From: an uncultured Oscillospiraceae bacterium
GTDB lineage: Bacteria; Bacillota; Clostridia; Oscillospirales; Oscillospiraceae
Direction of reading: 5' to 3'
Assembly (NCBI GenBank): GCA_910578735.1
Contig: CAJTSQ010000012.1
Span: 1-64,000, forward strand
DNA: 64,000 nucleotides
Part shown: piece after piece, positions 33,375-41,231 of the stretch
Layout of the letters: each line of letters opens with the position of its first letter
How positions within the stretch are numbered: the stretch's first letter is position 1
Translations under genes and position numbers: made by a program
Notes under the pieces: generated by a model
Seen by the model: only the letters and a program-made list of their open reading frames with translations
Database searches by the model: none
Told to the model about the DNA's origin: nothing

Positions 33375-33502
33375 TGACACATCGGAATATTTCACAAATG
33401 TGTCATACTGATTTCAATTATACTTGTTTATTCTGTGAATTATAGAGCTTATAGTACAGAATATAGGAAAATCGTACGAACAGTGAAAGTTCGTACGATT
33501 TT
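33375..33502 (-). promoter_or_regulatory. Activator-type promoter region of the sugar transporter with two inverted repeats
   Basis: A -10 TATAAT lies at 33417-33422 (minus strand) but the matching -35 (CTATAA) is poor, which fits an activated promoter. A perfect 14-bp inverted repeat AAAATCGTACGAAC (33468-33481 with 33489-33502, 7-base loop) sits about 60-90 bases upstream of the expected start. A second repeat, TGACACAT/ATGTGTCA (33375-33405), lies downstream of it. The first could also end the AraC-family gene transcript. Confidence 0.65.
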
Positions 33503-33572
33503 AGGCAAAGACTATATTTTACCCCAAACACACTGCCAGCGAGTACGGACCATCTTATATTGTGCCGGGCTC

Positions 33573-34412
33573 TCAGCCCCGGTATTGCTTCCGGAATGCG
33601 CTGGGGGTGGTGCCCGTCATGGACCGGAACACCTTGGAAAAGTAGTTGTAGTCGCTGATGCCCACCGCCTCGGCCACAGCGGATATGGGCAGGCCGCTCT
33701 GGGCCAGCAGCCGTTTGGCCGCGCTGATCCTCCGCTGGGCGATCAGGTGGGACAGGGTCTGCCCGCCGGACAGCTCCTTGGCCAGAGTACACAGCTTGGT
33801 GCGGCCGATGTGCATCTCCTTGGAGATGGAGGCCAGGGACAGCTTCTCCATATAGTGCTGGTCCAGGTACAGCTCCAGCTTCTGGAGGTCGGTCTGCTCG
33901 GTGGCTCGGATCATACCTTTGAGGCGGATATAGGCGGACAGGGCCTCCAGCGTCTCGGTATAGGCCCGGACTTCCTCCTGGGAACACTGACGGAACTGAA
34001 AGAACGCGTCCTTCAGGGCGTCAGGGCCGGCGGGCCACCAGTCCAAACGGGAGCGGGTGCGGGCCCACTGCTCCTCAATGGGGGAGTCGTCCAGGTAACA
34101 GCCCACCGCCAGGTAGGCCAGGGGGGTCTTGCTGTCGTAGAGAGGCATGACCGCCTCGCAGATGCCCAGATGGCAGCGGTAAAACTGGAAGCCCTTCTCC
34201 GCGGTATAGTTGCGGATTTTCCACATGTCGCAGTTGACACAGCGCTCGTGCCCCTCGGGCAGGTCGTTGACAGCCCGGCAGAAGGGAGGGTGCCCCCGAA
34301 ACAGATTGATGTCTCTGCCCTCCGGGTCCAGAATGTTGGCGGGCAGCCCAGTGAGGATTTTCAGGTTGGCAATCAGCTTGCGCAGCTGCTCCTCATCAAA
34401 CAGGGTATTCAC
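33573..34412 (-). CDS. AraC-family regulator with N-terminal PocR-type sensor
   Basis: The 279-aa protein has a PocR domain (about residues 8-150) with its cysteine cluster CRAV, CVNCD and YRCHLGICEAVMPL, then a double helix-turn-helix AraC domain (about 175-279: LASISKEMHIGRTKL and ISAVAEAVGISDYNYFSKVFRSMTG). PocR domains bind small ligands such as hydrocarbon derivatives or sugars. The GTG start at 34410-34412 has GGGAGGTG upstream. It lies between the kinase gene and the transporter genes and is the likely activator of the latter. Confidence 0.9.
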   Translation of the reverse strand: MNTLFDEEQLRKLIANLKILTGLPANILDPEGRDINLFRGHPPFCRAVNDLPEGHERCVNCDMWKIRNYTAEKGFQFYRCHLGICEAVMPLYDSKTPLAYLAVGCYLDDSPIEEQWARTRSRLDWWPAGPDALKDAFFQFRQCSQEEVRAYTETLEALSAYIRLKGMIRATEQTDLQKLELYLDQHYMEKLSLASISKEMHIGRTKLCTLAKELSGGQTLSHLIAQRRISAAKRLLAQSGLPISAVAEAVGISDYNYFSKVFRSMTGTTPSAFRKQYRG

Positions 34413-34499
34413 ACCAACACCTCCCACTGTGAAGATACTCTGTCTCCGGTCCATCCGGACCGAAGACAGCATGGGGGTACCCCCATGCACTTGATTCAA

Positions 34500-35612
34500 T
34501 TACTTGCGGTACTGGTTTACAATGGCCTCCAATTCGCCCCAACGCGCCTCCATATCGGCCACCAGCTTGAACTGGGTGCGGCAGCGGTCCAGGTTCTGTC
34601 CCTCCCGGCTGATGTGGAAGTAGGTGTCCCCCTCCAGGTGGTCGGTGAGGAAGCGCATCCCGCACTCCAGCGTCATCAGCTTGGCCCCCCAGGGGAGGTA
34701 CTCGATCTCTGTGTCGGTGAGGGAGCCGCCGGTTCCCTCCAAAAAGGCGGCGGTGTATGCGGCGAACAGGTCCACGTCCAGATTGACCTTGGACAGGTCG
34801 GTCTCGTCCTCGGCGGAGTGGTTGGCCCCGAAGCGGATGGAGTCGCCGAAGTCGTAGAGTACCAGGCCGGGCATTACAGTGTCCAGATCGATGATGCAGA
34901 TGCCCTCGCCGGTGGCCTCGTCCATCAGGACGTTGTTCAGCTTGGTGTCGTTGTGGGTGACCCGCAGGGGGAGCTTCCCCGCCCGCAGGGCGTTCAGGGC
35001 CACAGAGCAGTCCGCCTCCCGGGAGAGAACGAAGTCGATCTCCGGCTGGCAGTCCTTGACCCGGCCCAGCTTGTCCGCCGCCACGGCGGCCTTGAACTTG
35101 GCCAGCCGGTCCTCGGTGTCGTGGAAGCGGGGGATGGTCTCATACAGGGTGTCGGCGGGGTAGTCCTTTAAAAGCTGCTGGAACCGGCCAAAGGCCCGCC
35201 CGGAGGCGGCGAACAGCTCCGGGGTGTCCGCCGTCTGGTGGCAGACGGTTCCCTCCACAAAGGGGTACAGCCGCCAGGCCCCACCCTGGCTGTCGGTGTA
35301 GAAATCGGCGCCGCTCTTGGGCCGGACGACCTCCATGGCCTCCCGGCTGCGGTCGCCGCCGTGCTTTTCGATCTCCCGGCCCAGGAACTGGGTGACACCG
35401 ATGATATTCTCCATCAGCTGGTCCGGGTGCTTGAAGGCGGCGGCGCTCATCCGCTGGAGGATAAAGCGGCGGCAGCAGCAATTCTCTGGCTGGGTGTGGA
35501 CCACAAAGGTGTCGTTGATGTGGCCGCAGCCGTAGCGGATGGCCCCTACCACAGGCGCGCCGAAGTCAAAGGCCTCCAGCACCTCCGAAAGGGTCTGTTC
35601 TGCCGGGACCAT
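34500..35612 (-). CDS. nahK: N-acetylhexosamine 1-kinase-like phosphotransferase
   Basis: The 370-aa protein belongs to the aminoglycoside phosphotransferase fold and resembles NahK/LnpB, which adds phosphate to C1 of GlcNAc or GalNAc. Features are GHINDTFVV near residue 33, the catalytic loop RVTHNDTKLNNVLMD (about 218-232), and the metal motif IIDLDTVMPGLVLYDFGDSIRFGAN. The ATG at 35612 has GGAGGTG 7 bases upstream and shares one base with the preceding stop (TGATG). Neighbours galE and a nucleotidyltransferase fit the lacto-N-biose/galacto-N-biose pathway. Exact sugar is inference. Confidence 0.85.
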   Translation of the reverse strand: MVPAEQTLSEVLEAFDFGAPVVGAIRYGCGHINDTFVVHTQPENCCCRRFILQRMSAAAFKHPDQLMENIIGVTQFLGREIEKHGGDRSREAMEVVRPKSGADFYTDSQGGAWRLYPFVEGTVCHQTADTPELFAASGRAFGRFQQLLKDYPADTLYETIPRFHDTEDRLAKFKAAVAADKLGRVKDCQPEIDFVLSREADCSVALNALRAGKLPLRVTHNDTKLNNVLMDEATGEGICIIDLDTVMPGLVLYDFGDSIRFGANHSAEDETDLSKVNLDVDLFAAYTAAFLEGTGGSLTDTEIEYLPWGAKLMTLECGMRFLTDHLEGDTYFHISREGQNLDRCRTQFKLVADMEARWGELEAIVNQYRK

Positions 35613-36535
35613 CACTTCACCTCCCAAAGCTGGTCGGGGTAGAGCCCGGCGGCCGTCTTCTCCGCAATGGCGGCGGTGACGGCGGGCTTGTCCTCACGGT
35701 AGGTGACGCCGTACCACTTGTCCTCGCTGCGCAGCACCTTCACCCGGGCCTTGCCCTCGTCAATGAGCTGGCTGACCACGGTGGGCAGGAAGTATTCCCC
35801 CTTCTCCGGGTTCTCGGCCAGGGCCTTGTCCAGGAAGGCGGGGAACCGGGCCAGGGCCTCATCCAAAAAGCTGCGGGTGAAACCCCACATGTTCATGGAC
35901 ACGATGGTGCTGCCGGGCAGGTCGGTCCAGGTCTTGCCGTCGTCCTCGGTGTACCGGGGGGGCTCTCCCTTCTCGATCTTGGTACGCTCGGTGACCTGGG
36001 TAAGGTAGTGATCCTCCGTCTCCTCGCACACCCCTCGGGCCACGGTGCCGTTCTCGGTGACGGTATTTTTCAGCAGATAGCCTACCATGACATACTCATA
36101 CACATCCCCGTCGGCGTGGGCGGACAGGTAGTTGTAAATCTCCTGATAGGCCTCGGGGCCGTAGTAGTCGTCGGCGTTGATAATGGCAAAGGGCCCGTCT
36201 ACGATGTTCCGGGCGGCCAGGGCGGCGTGGGCGGTGCCCCAGGGCTTGGTCCGGCCGGCGGGGACAGAATACCCCTCGGGCAGGTCCTCCTTGAGCTGAT
36301 AGGCGTACTTCACGTCCATCACCTTTGACACCCGGTCGCCAATGGCCTCCTTGAAATCGGCCTCGATCTCGGGCTTGATGACAAACACCACCGTCTCAAA
36401 CCCCGCGCGGCGGGCGTCAAAGATGGAGTAGTCGATGATGAGCTGGCCGTGGTTTCCCACCGGGTCCAGCTGCTTCAGGCCGCCGTACCGGCTGCCCATG
36501 CCGGCGGCCATGATGACCAAAACAGGCTTGTTCAC
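35612..36535 (-). CDS. Sugar-1-phosphate nucleotidyltransferase-like protein
   Basis: The 307-aa protein has the NTP-transferase fold. IMAAGMGSRYGGLKQLDPVG at residues 8-27 is the nucleotide-binding signature. WGTAHAAL and IINADDYYG (about 120, the metal-binding Asp) follow. It lacks the HIT-type active site of GalT. In the context of a NahK kinase and GalE it probably makes a UDP- (or dTDP-) hexosamine or hexose from the 1-phosphate, replacing the GalT-like LnpC of bifidobacteria. GTG start with AGGAGGAA upstream. It overlaps nahK by one base. Confidence 0.82.
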   Translation of the reverse strand: MNKPVLVIMAAGMGSRYGGLKQLDPVGNHGQLIIDYSIFDARRAGFETVVFVIKPEIEADFKEAIGDRVSKVMDVKYAYQLKEDLPEGYSVPAGRTKPWGTAHAALAARNIVDGPFAIINADDYYGPEAYQEIYNYLSAHADGDVYEYVMVGYLLKNTVTENGTVARGVCEETEDHYLTQVTERTKIEKGEPPRYTEDDGKTWTDLPGSTIVSMNMWGFTRSFLDEALARFPAFLDKALAENPEKGEYFLPTVVSQLIDEGKARVKVLRSEDKWYGVTYREDKPAVTAAIAEKTAAGLYPDQLWEVK

Positions 36536-36550
36536 AGTTCTGCTTCCTCC

Positions 36551-37570
36551 TTAACCTTTATAACCGTTGGGATTGGAGGACTGCCACTTCCAGGAGGAGG
36601 CGCACATCTCCTCAATGCCCAGCTGGGCCTCCCAGCCCAGCTCGTCCCGGGCCTTGGCGGGGTCGGCGTAGCAGGCGGCGATGTCGCCGGGGCGGCGGGC
36701 CTCGATGACATAGGGCAGCGCGTGGCCGCAGGCCTTCTCATAGGCATGGACCACGTCCAGCACGGAGTAGCCCTTGCCGGTGCCCAGGTTGCATACAAAC
36801 AGGCCGCAGTTGGTATCCAGCTTCTTCAGAGCAGCCACATGGCCCTTGGCCAGATCCACCACGTGGATATAATCCCGGACACCGGTGCCGTCGGGGGTGG
36901 GATAGTCGTTCCCATAGACATGGACCTTCTCCAGCTGGCCCACCGCCACCTTGGCGATATAGGGCACCAGGTTGTTGGGGATGCCGTTGGGGTCCTCACC
37001 GATGGTGCCGCTCTCATGGGCCCCGATGGGGTTGAAGTAGCGCAGCAGGGCCACATTCAGCTGGGGGTCGGCGGCGCAGATGTCCATGAGGATCTTCTCC
37101 TGGAACAGCTTGGAGGTACCATAGGGATTGGTGGTGCCGCCGGTGGGGAAGTCCTCCCGAATGGGGACGGTGGCCGGGTCGCCGTACACCGTGGCGGAGG
37201 AGGAGAAGACGAAGTTCTTCACCCCGTGGCGGCGCATAGCCTGGAGCAGGTAGAGTGTGCTGATGAGATTGTTAGAGTAGTACTCCAGGGGCTTGGCCAC
37301 GCTCTCGCCCACGGCCTTCAGCCCGGCGAAGTGGATCACCGCATCGATGCCGGGGTGCTGGGCGAAAAGGGTCTCCACCTCGGCCTCACTGCACAGCTCG
37401 GCCTTGATGAAAGGGATGGACTTGCCCACGATTTTCTCCACCCGGTGGAGGGCCTCTTCGCTGGCGTTGTACAGGTTGTCCGCCACCACGATGTCGTAAC
37501 CCGCCTGGATGAGTTCCACGCAGGTGTGGCTGCCGATATAACCGGCACCGCCGCAGACCAGAATAGACAT
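36551..37570 (-). CDS. galE: UDP-glucose 4-epimerase
   Basis: The 339-aa short-chain dehydrogenase interconverts UDP-Glc/UDP-Gal and often the N-acetyl forms. GGAGYIGSHTCVELI (residues 7-21) binds NAD. The catalytic set is SSSATVYG (about 124) and YGTSK (Tyr/Lys, about 149-153). NPIGAHESG and RDYIHVVDLA follow. GGAGC lies before the ATG. As the first gene of a minus-strand operon with the nucleotidyltransferase and NahK-like kinase it would provide the epimerisation step of galactose/hexosamine use. Confidence 0.95.
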   Translation of the reverse strand: MSILVCGGAGYIGSHTCVELIQAGYDIVVADNLYNASEEALHRVEKIVGKSIPFIKAELCSEAEVETLFAQHPGIDAVIHFAGLKAVGESVAKPLEYYSNNLISTLYLLQAMRRHGVKNFVFSSSATVYGDPATVPIREDFPTGGTTNPYGTSKLFQEKILMDICAADPQLNVALLRYFNPIGAHESGTIGEDPNGIPNNLVPYIAKVAVGQLEKVHVYGNDYPTPDGTGVRDYIHVVDLAKGHVAALKKLDTNCGLFVCNLGTGKGYSVLDVVHAYEKACGHALPYVIEARRPGDIAACYADPAKARDELGWEAQLGIEEMCASSWKWQSSNPNGYKG

Positions 37571-37623
37571 AAAAACCGCTCCTCACTATACTAAATTCAT
37601 GCAGATTGCTTTTGCCGCTTTTC

Positions 37624-37652
37624 ATTGTAGCCGCTTTGGGGAAAAATTGAAA
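37624..37652 (-). promoter_or_regulatory. Promoter of the galE operon
   Basis: On the minus strand TTTCAA (37647-37652) and TACAAT (37624-37629) have 17 bases between them. Confidence 0.65.
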
Positions 37653-37756
37653 GAGACGATTTCACTAATAATCTGTATTATCGTCCGATTTTTTTACAAT
37701 TTTTATAGTGTGACCCTGCCGCGCCGGTAAAAAGTCCACGAAGACAGGAATTATGG

Positions 37757-37785
37757 TTGCCTTTTTGTGCAGGTTATATTATACT
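37757..37785 (+). promoter_or_regulatory. Promoter of the Na+-symporter gene
   Basis: TTGCCT (37757-37762) and TATACT (37780-37785) with a 17-base spacer; leader of about 50 bases. Confidence 0.65.
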
Positions 37786-37843
37786 TGCCCAAGAGAACAA
37801 GCTGCAGCCGGGAGATGGCCGCAGAGAAATGAGGAGATTCATT

Positions 37844-39175
37844 ATGAGTGCAGAGAGAAAGAAACATCAATTTTCCAGCGGCTGGGGCTTTGTGCTGTCG
37901 GCGGTGGGCTCCGCCGTGGGCATGGCCAATGTGTGGGGGTTCCCCTCCAAAATGGGGAGCAACGGCGGCGGCGCCTTCCTGCTGGCCTACCTGTTTTTCA
38001 TCCTGCTTTTCGGAACGGTGGGCCTGTCCGCCGAATACGCCGTGGGCCGCCGGGCCCACACCGGCACCCTGGGCTCCTATCAGATGGCCTGGGCCAGCCG
38101 GAAAAAGGAACTGGGAAAGGCGGGGGCCGCCCTGGGCTGGCTGCCCCTGGCCGGGTCCATGTGCATCGCTTTGGGCTACGCCGTCATCATCGCCTATGTA
38201 CTCAAGGCCTTCACCGCCTCGGTGGGCGGAGAGCTGATGCATGTAGACCCCGGTTCCTGGTTCGAGACCTTCTCCCTTCATGACCACTCGGTGGTCCCCT
38301 TCCATGTGATTGTGGTGGTGGGCACCCTGCTCACCCTTCTTCTAGGGGCCAAGAGCATCGAGAAGTCCAACAAGGTGATGATGCCCCTGTTCTTCATCAT
38401 CTTCCTCATCCTGGCGGTGCGGGTGGCCTTCCTGCCCGGGGCCGCAGAGGGCTACAAGTATATGTTTACTCCCCGGTGGGCCGACCTGCTCAACCCCATG
38501 GTGTGGATCTGGGCCATGGGCCAGGCCTTTTTCTCCCTGTCCATCACGGGCAGCGGCATGATCGTCTACGGAGCCTACCTCAGCCCGGAGGAGGATGTTG
38601 TCTCCCTGGCCAAGCAGACTGCCCTCTTTGACACCATTGCCGCCCTGGTGGCCGCCCTGGTCATCATCCCCGCCTGCTTCGCCTACGGGCTGGACGTGGG
38701 GGCCGGGCCCTCCCTCCTCTTCGTCACCCTGCCCCGGATTCTTCAGGATATCCCCCTAGGCCGGCTGTTCGCCATCATCCTGTACACCGCAATGATCTTC
38801 GCCGGGGTCAGTTCCCTGCAAAACATGTTTGAGGCGGTGGGGGAATCCCTGCTCCACCGCTTCCCCAAGCTGAACCGGAAGGCCATGCTGGCGCTGCTGT
38901 GCATCATCTGCCTGGGCATCGGCCTGAATATGGAGCCCATCTTCAAGTGGGGCCCCTGGATGGATATTGTGTCTATCTATATCATCCCCATCGGGGCCAC
39001 GCTGGGGGCAGTATCCTGGTTCTGGGTCATGAAGCGGGGCGAACTGATGGAGGAGATCAACCGGGGTTCGAAAAAGCCTTTGGGGCAGACCTGGTACAGC
39101 GTGGGCCGGTATCTGTACGTCCCCTGCGCCGTCATTTTGTGCTGCGTGGCGCTGTTTTTAAAGGTTGCATTCTAA
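37844..39175 (+). CDS. Neurotransmitter:sodium symporter (NSS/SNF) family transporter
   Basis: The 443-aa membrane protein has 11-12 segments of the LeuT fold. The family start is FSSGWGFVLSAVGSAVGMANVWGFPSKMGSNGGGAF, in which the unwound TM1 binds Na+ and substrate. The typical TM6 turn is FFSLSITGSGMIVYGAYL, and FAGVSSLQNMFEA matches TM8. Substrate is probably an amino acid but cannot be read from the sequence. The ATG at 37844 has GAGGAG upstream; the frame is open further back into the promoter. It stands alone. Confidence 0.9.
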   Translation: MSAERKKHQFSSGWGFVLSAVGSAVGMANVWGFPSKMGSNGGGAFLLAYLFFILLFGTVGLSAEYAVGRRAHTGTLGSYQMAWASRKKELGKAGAALGWLPLAGSMCIALGYAVIIAYVLKAFTASVGGELMHVDPGSWFETFSLHDHSVVPFHVIVVVGTLLTLLLGAKSIEKSNKVMMPLFFIIFLILAVRVAFLPGAAEGYKYMFTPRWADLLNPMVWIWAMGQAFFSLSITGSGMIVYGAYLSPEEDVVSLAKQTALFDTIAALVAALVIIPACFAYGLDVGAGPSLLFVTLPRILQDIPLGRLFAIILYTAMIFAGVSSLQNMFEAVGESLLHRFPKLNRKAMLALLCIICLGIGLNMEPIFKWGPWMDIVSIYIIPIGATLGAVSWFWVMKRGELMEEINRGSKKPLGQTWYSVGRYLYVPCAVILCCVALFLKVAF

Positions 39176-39178
39176 AAT

Positions 39179-39245
39179 GCAGGGGCCGGGCTCTGTCCCG
39201 GCCCGCTTTCCAAAACCGGGGGCGGGCGCAGCGGCCCGCCCCTGC
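39179..39245. repeat. GC-rich GCAGGGG...CCCCTGC palindromic repeat
   Basis: The 67-base element begins GCAGGGGCCGGG and ends GCGGCCCGCCCCTGC, with CCGGG/CCCGG and GGGCG/CGCCC internal hairpins. It follows the symporter stop within a few bases and may also end its transcript. Confidence 0.7.
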
Positions 39246-39274
39246 ACAAATATTCATAATAAGGAGGCGGAGAC

Positions 39275-40150
39275 ATGACATTCGAGCTGAAAAAAGATGA
39301 TCTGCGTGCCACGGCCCGGAGCCTGGGCGGGGAGCTGATCTCCCTGCGGGACGGGGAGGGCCTGGAGTATATCTGGCAGGGGGACCCGGCCTTCTGGTCG
39401 GGTCAGAACCCCATCCTGTTCCCCATCGTAGGAGCTTTGAAGGACGGCCGGACAGACATCGGCGGCAAGACCTATGAGATGGGCCGCCACGGCTTTGCCC
39501 GGGGAATGGAGTTTTCCCCCGTGGAACAGGGGGAGGACTTTGTCACCCTGGAGCTGCGTGAGAATGAGGACACCCTGGCCCACTACCCCTTCCCCTTTGC
39601 CCTGAGGGTGACCCACCGGCTGCTGGAGGACGGCTTCTCCACCACCCTCACGGTGGAAAACACCGGAACCGCCTCCATGCCCTTCTGCATCGGGGGCCAC
39701 ACCGCCATCCGTTGCCCCCTCCAGGCCGGCGAGAGGTTTGAGGACTATGAGCTGCTCTTTGAGGAACCCGAGCACGCGGACAGCCACCTGCTCAGTCCGG
39801 AGGGCATCATTCTCCACGACGGCCGCAGGGCCATGCTGAACGAAAGCACAGTGCTCCCCCTGGACTACGAAACCTTCAGGGAGTTGGATACCGTTATTTT
39901 CAGCATGCTGCGCTCCGGAACGGTATCCCTGCTCCACCGGGAGACCGGCCGCGGGGTGTGCCTGGACTTCCATGAATTCCCCATGGTGGCCTTCTGGACC
40001 AAGCCGGAGGCGCCCTATCTGTGCCTGGAGCCCTGGCAGGGCTGCGCCGCCTGGGACAATGAGAGCGGAAGATTTGAGGATAAGCCCTTCTGTGAGAGCC
40101 TGGAGCCCGGACGGGAGAAGGCCCTGACATACGATTTCCACACGGTATAA
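39275..40150 (+). CDS. Aldose 1-epimerase family protein (LacX/GalM-like)
   Basis: The 291-aa beta-sandwich protein interconverts alpha and beta sugar anomers or a related sugar. AELISL-type start (GGELISLRDGEGLEYIWQGDPAFW) and NPILFPIVG near residue 48 are characteristic of LacX-like members. MGRHGFAR (about 71) and FCIGGHTAIRCPL (about 147) carry the two key histidines, with LEPWQGCAAWDN near the end. AAGGAGG precedes the ATG. It follows the symporter after a repeat and ends in a strong terminator. Substrate unknown; link to the nearby galE is possible. Confidence 0.85.
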   Translation: MTFELKKDDLRATARSLGGELISLRDGEGLEYIWQGDPAFWSGQNPILFPIVGALKDGRTDIGGKTYEMGRHGFARGMEFSPVEQGEDFVTLELRENEDTLAHYPFPFALRVTHRLLEDGFSTTLTVENTGTASMPFCIGGHTAIRCPLQAGERFEDYELLFEEPEHADSHLLSPEGIILHDGRRAMLNESTVLPLDYETFRELDTVIFSMLRSGTVSLLHRETGRGVCLDFHEFPMVAFWTKPEAPYLCLEPWQGCAAWDNESGRFEDKPFCESLEPGREKALTYDFHTV

Positions 40151-40154
40151 ACGC

Positions 40155-40182
40155 AAAAAAAGCCCCCGAGGGGGCTTTTTTT
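40155..40182. terminator. Bidirectional terminator after the epimerase gene
   Basis: A 13-bp stem AAAAAAAGCCCCC (40155-40167) with its complement (40170-40182). The stop codon of the rhomboid-like gene on the other strand overlaps its end. Confidence 0.9.
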
Positions 40183-41053
40183 ACTGGACATGGGTGTGGT
40201 TGTTGATGTGGCTGGCACAGTAGCAGTAGTAGCCGTTGCACTTGGAGCAGTAGCGGAACTCCATGTTGGGGTCGTCATGGTCGGTGACGCCGCAGACCGC
40301 GCACTTGTGGAGATATCCTCGGCGCTGGCGCAGCTCTTTCTGGGCCCGTTTGAAGTTAATGGTCTGGGCGGAGTGCCTGTGCGCCGTCCGGGCCCTGCCC
40401 CGGACCAGGGCGTCCATCAAGTCCTCCCAGAAAAAGACAAAGAAGTTCAGGATGGCGACCAGAGGCAGAAGAGCGAATAGCCAGAGGCCCATCCGCAGGT
40501 TGTTGAAAGTCGCCCAGGCGAAAAAGGCGGCGTCAATCCAGGCCAGCCACTTCACCTTTACCGGCAGGATAAACATAAACAGCACCTGCATATCGGGGAA
40601 AAGGACGGCGAAGGCAAAGAACATGGACAAATTGACATAGGAAATGGAAGAAATTCCCACAACCATGCCGAAGATGATGTTGAGCAGCACGCCGGTGAAG
40701 AAAAAGCAGTTGAATTTGGCGGTGCCCCACTCCCGCTCCAGCAGACTGCCGATCCAGTAGTAGAAGTAGGCGGACAGGACGGTCATGAAGAAGGAGGTGC
40801 CAGGGACGGTAAAGTTCAGGATGCCGAAGTCGCTGGTAATGGGCACAAAAATAAAGGAGACAAGCCGCCAGATTTCCCCCTGGAAGATGGCGGGGCGGTA
40901 GAAGAACAGAGCGGTTGAGAGAGAGTAGGCGCTGAAGTTGTCAATCAAGCCAATGGCCACATTGCCCACAGCGATGTACAGCATCAGGTTGGGGATGCCG
41001 AAATTGGGATGGTTGTAGCAAAATTTGGAGATCCAGCGGGAAATCGTTTTCAA
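40181..41053 (-). CDS. Rhomboid-like membrane protein with C-terminal zinc-ribbon, probably protease-inactive
   Basis: The 290-aa protein has about six membrane segments. GEIWRLVSFIFVP (about 58-70) matches the rhomboid start region, and a cytosolic tail follows after about residue 200. The serine loop is degenerate (SSISYVNLSMFFAFAVLFP rather than GASG) and the histidine expected in the last helix (FFAWATFNN) is missing, so proteolysis is unlikely. The tail carries CAVCGVTDHDD...CSKCNGYYCYC and HINNHTH, a double zinc-binding motif. TTG start, GGAGGAGG about 10 bases upstream. Function unknown. Confidence 0.8.
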   Translation of the reverse strand: MKTISRWISKFCYNHPNFGIPNLMLYIAVGNVAIGLIDNFSAYSLSTALFFYRPAIFQGEIWRLVSFIFVPITSDFGILNFTVPGTSFFMTVLSAYFYYWIGSLLEREWGTAKFNCFFFTGVLLNIIFGMVVGISSISYVNLSMFFAFAVLFPDMQVLFMFILPVKVKWLAWIDAAFFAWATFNNLRMGLWLFALLPLVAILNFFVFFWEDLMDALVRGRARTAHRHSAQTINFKRAQKELRQRRGYLHKCAVCGVTDHDDPNMEFRYCSKCNGYYCYCASHINNHTHVQ

Positions 41054-41089
41054 GGAAAGACCCCTCCTCCGGTTAAATTCGTAACCTTT

Positions 41090-41118
41090 ATTCTACCCGC
41101 TTTTACTGGAAAAGTCTA
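41090..41118 (-). promoter_or_regulatory. Promoter of the rhomboid-like gene
   Basis: On the minus strand TAGACT (41113-41118) and TAGAAT (41090-41095) are 17 bases apart. Confidence 0.55.
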
Positions 41119-41165
41119 CAGCTAAAGTGTGAACAAATTTTTGACTTTCCCTCGAAAGGAAAATG

Positions 41166-41177
41166 TGCTAAGATAGG
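41166..41177 (+). promoter_or_regulatory. Extended -10 promoter of ahcY
   Basis: TGCTAAGATAGG, an extended -10 with no good -35 at the right distance (a TTGACT lies 22 bases upstream). The same 12 bases occur before hbd at 43634. A short ATCCCC/GGGGAT hairpin is in the leader (about 41189-41212). Confidence 0.5.
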
Positions 41178-41231
41178 AATGACAAAAAATCCCCCTTGCT
41201 GTAAAGGGGATCACAAATTAGGAGGATTACC

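Noticed and set aside
41175..41231. S-adenosylhomocysteine riboswitch before ahcY
   Set aside because: The leader is only about 55 bases with one short hairpin, too small for the known SAH aptamer.
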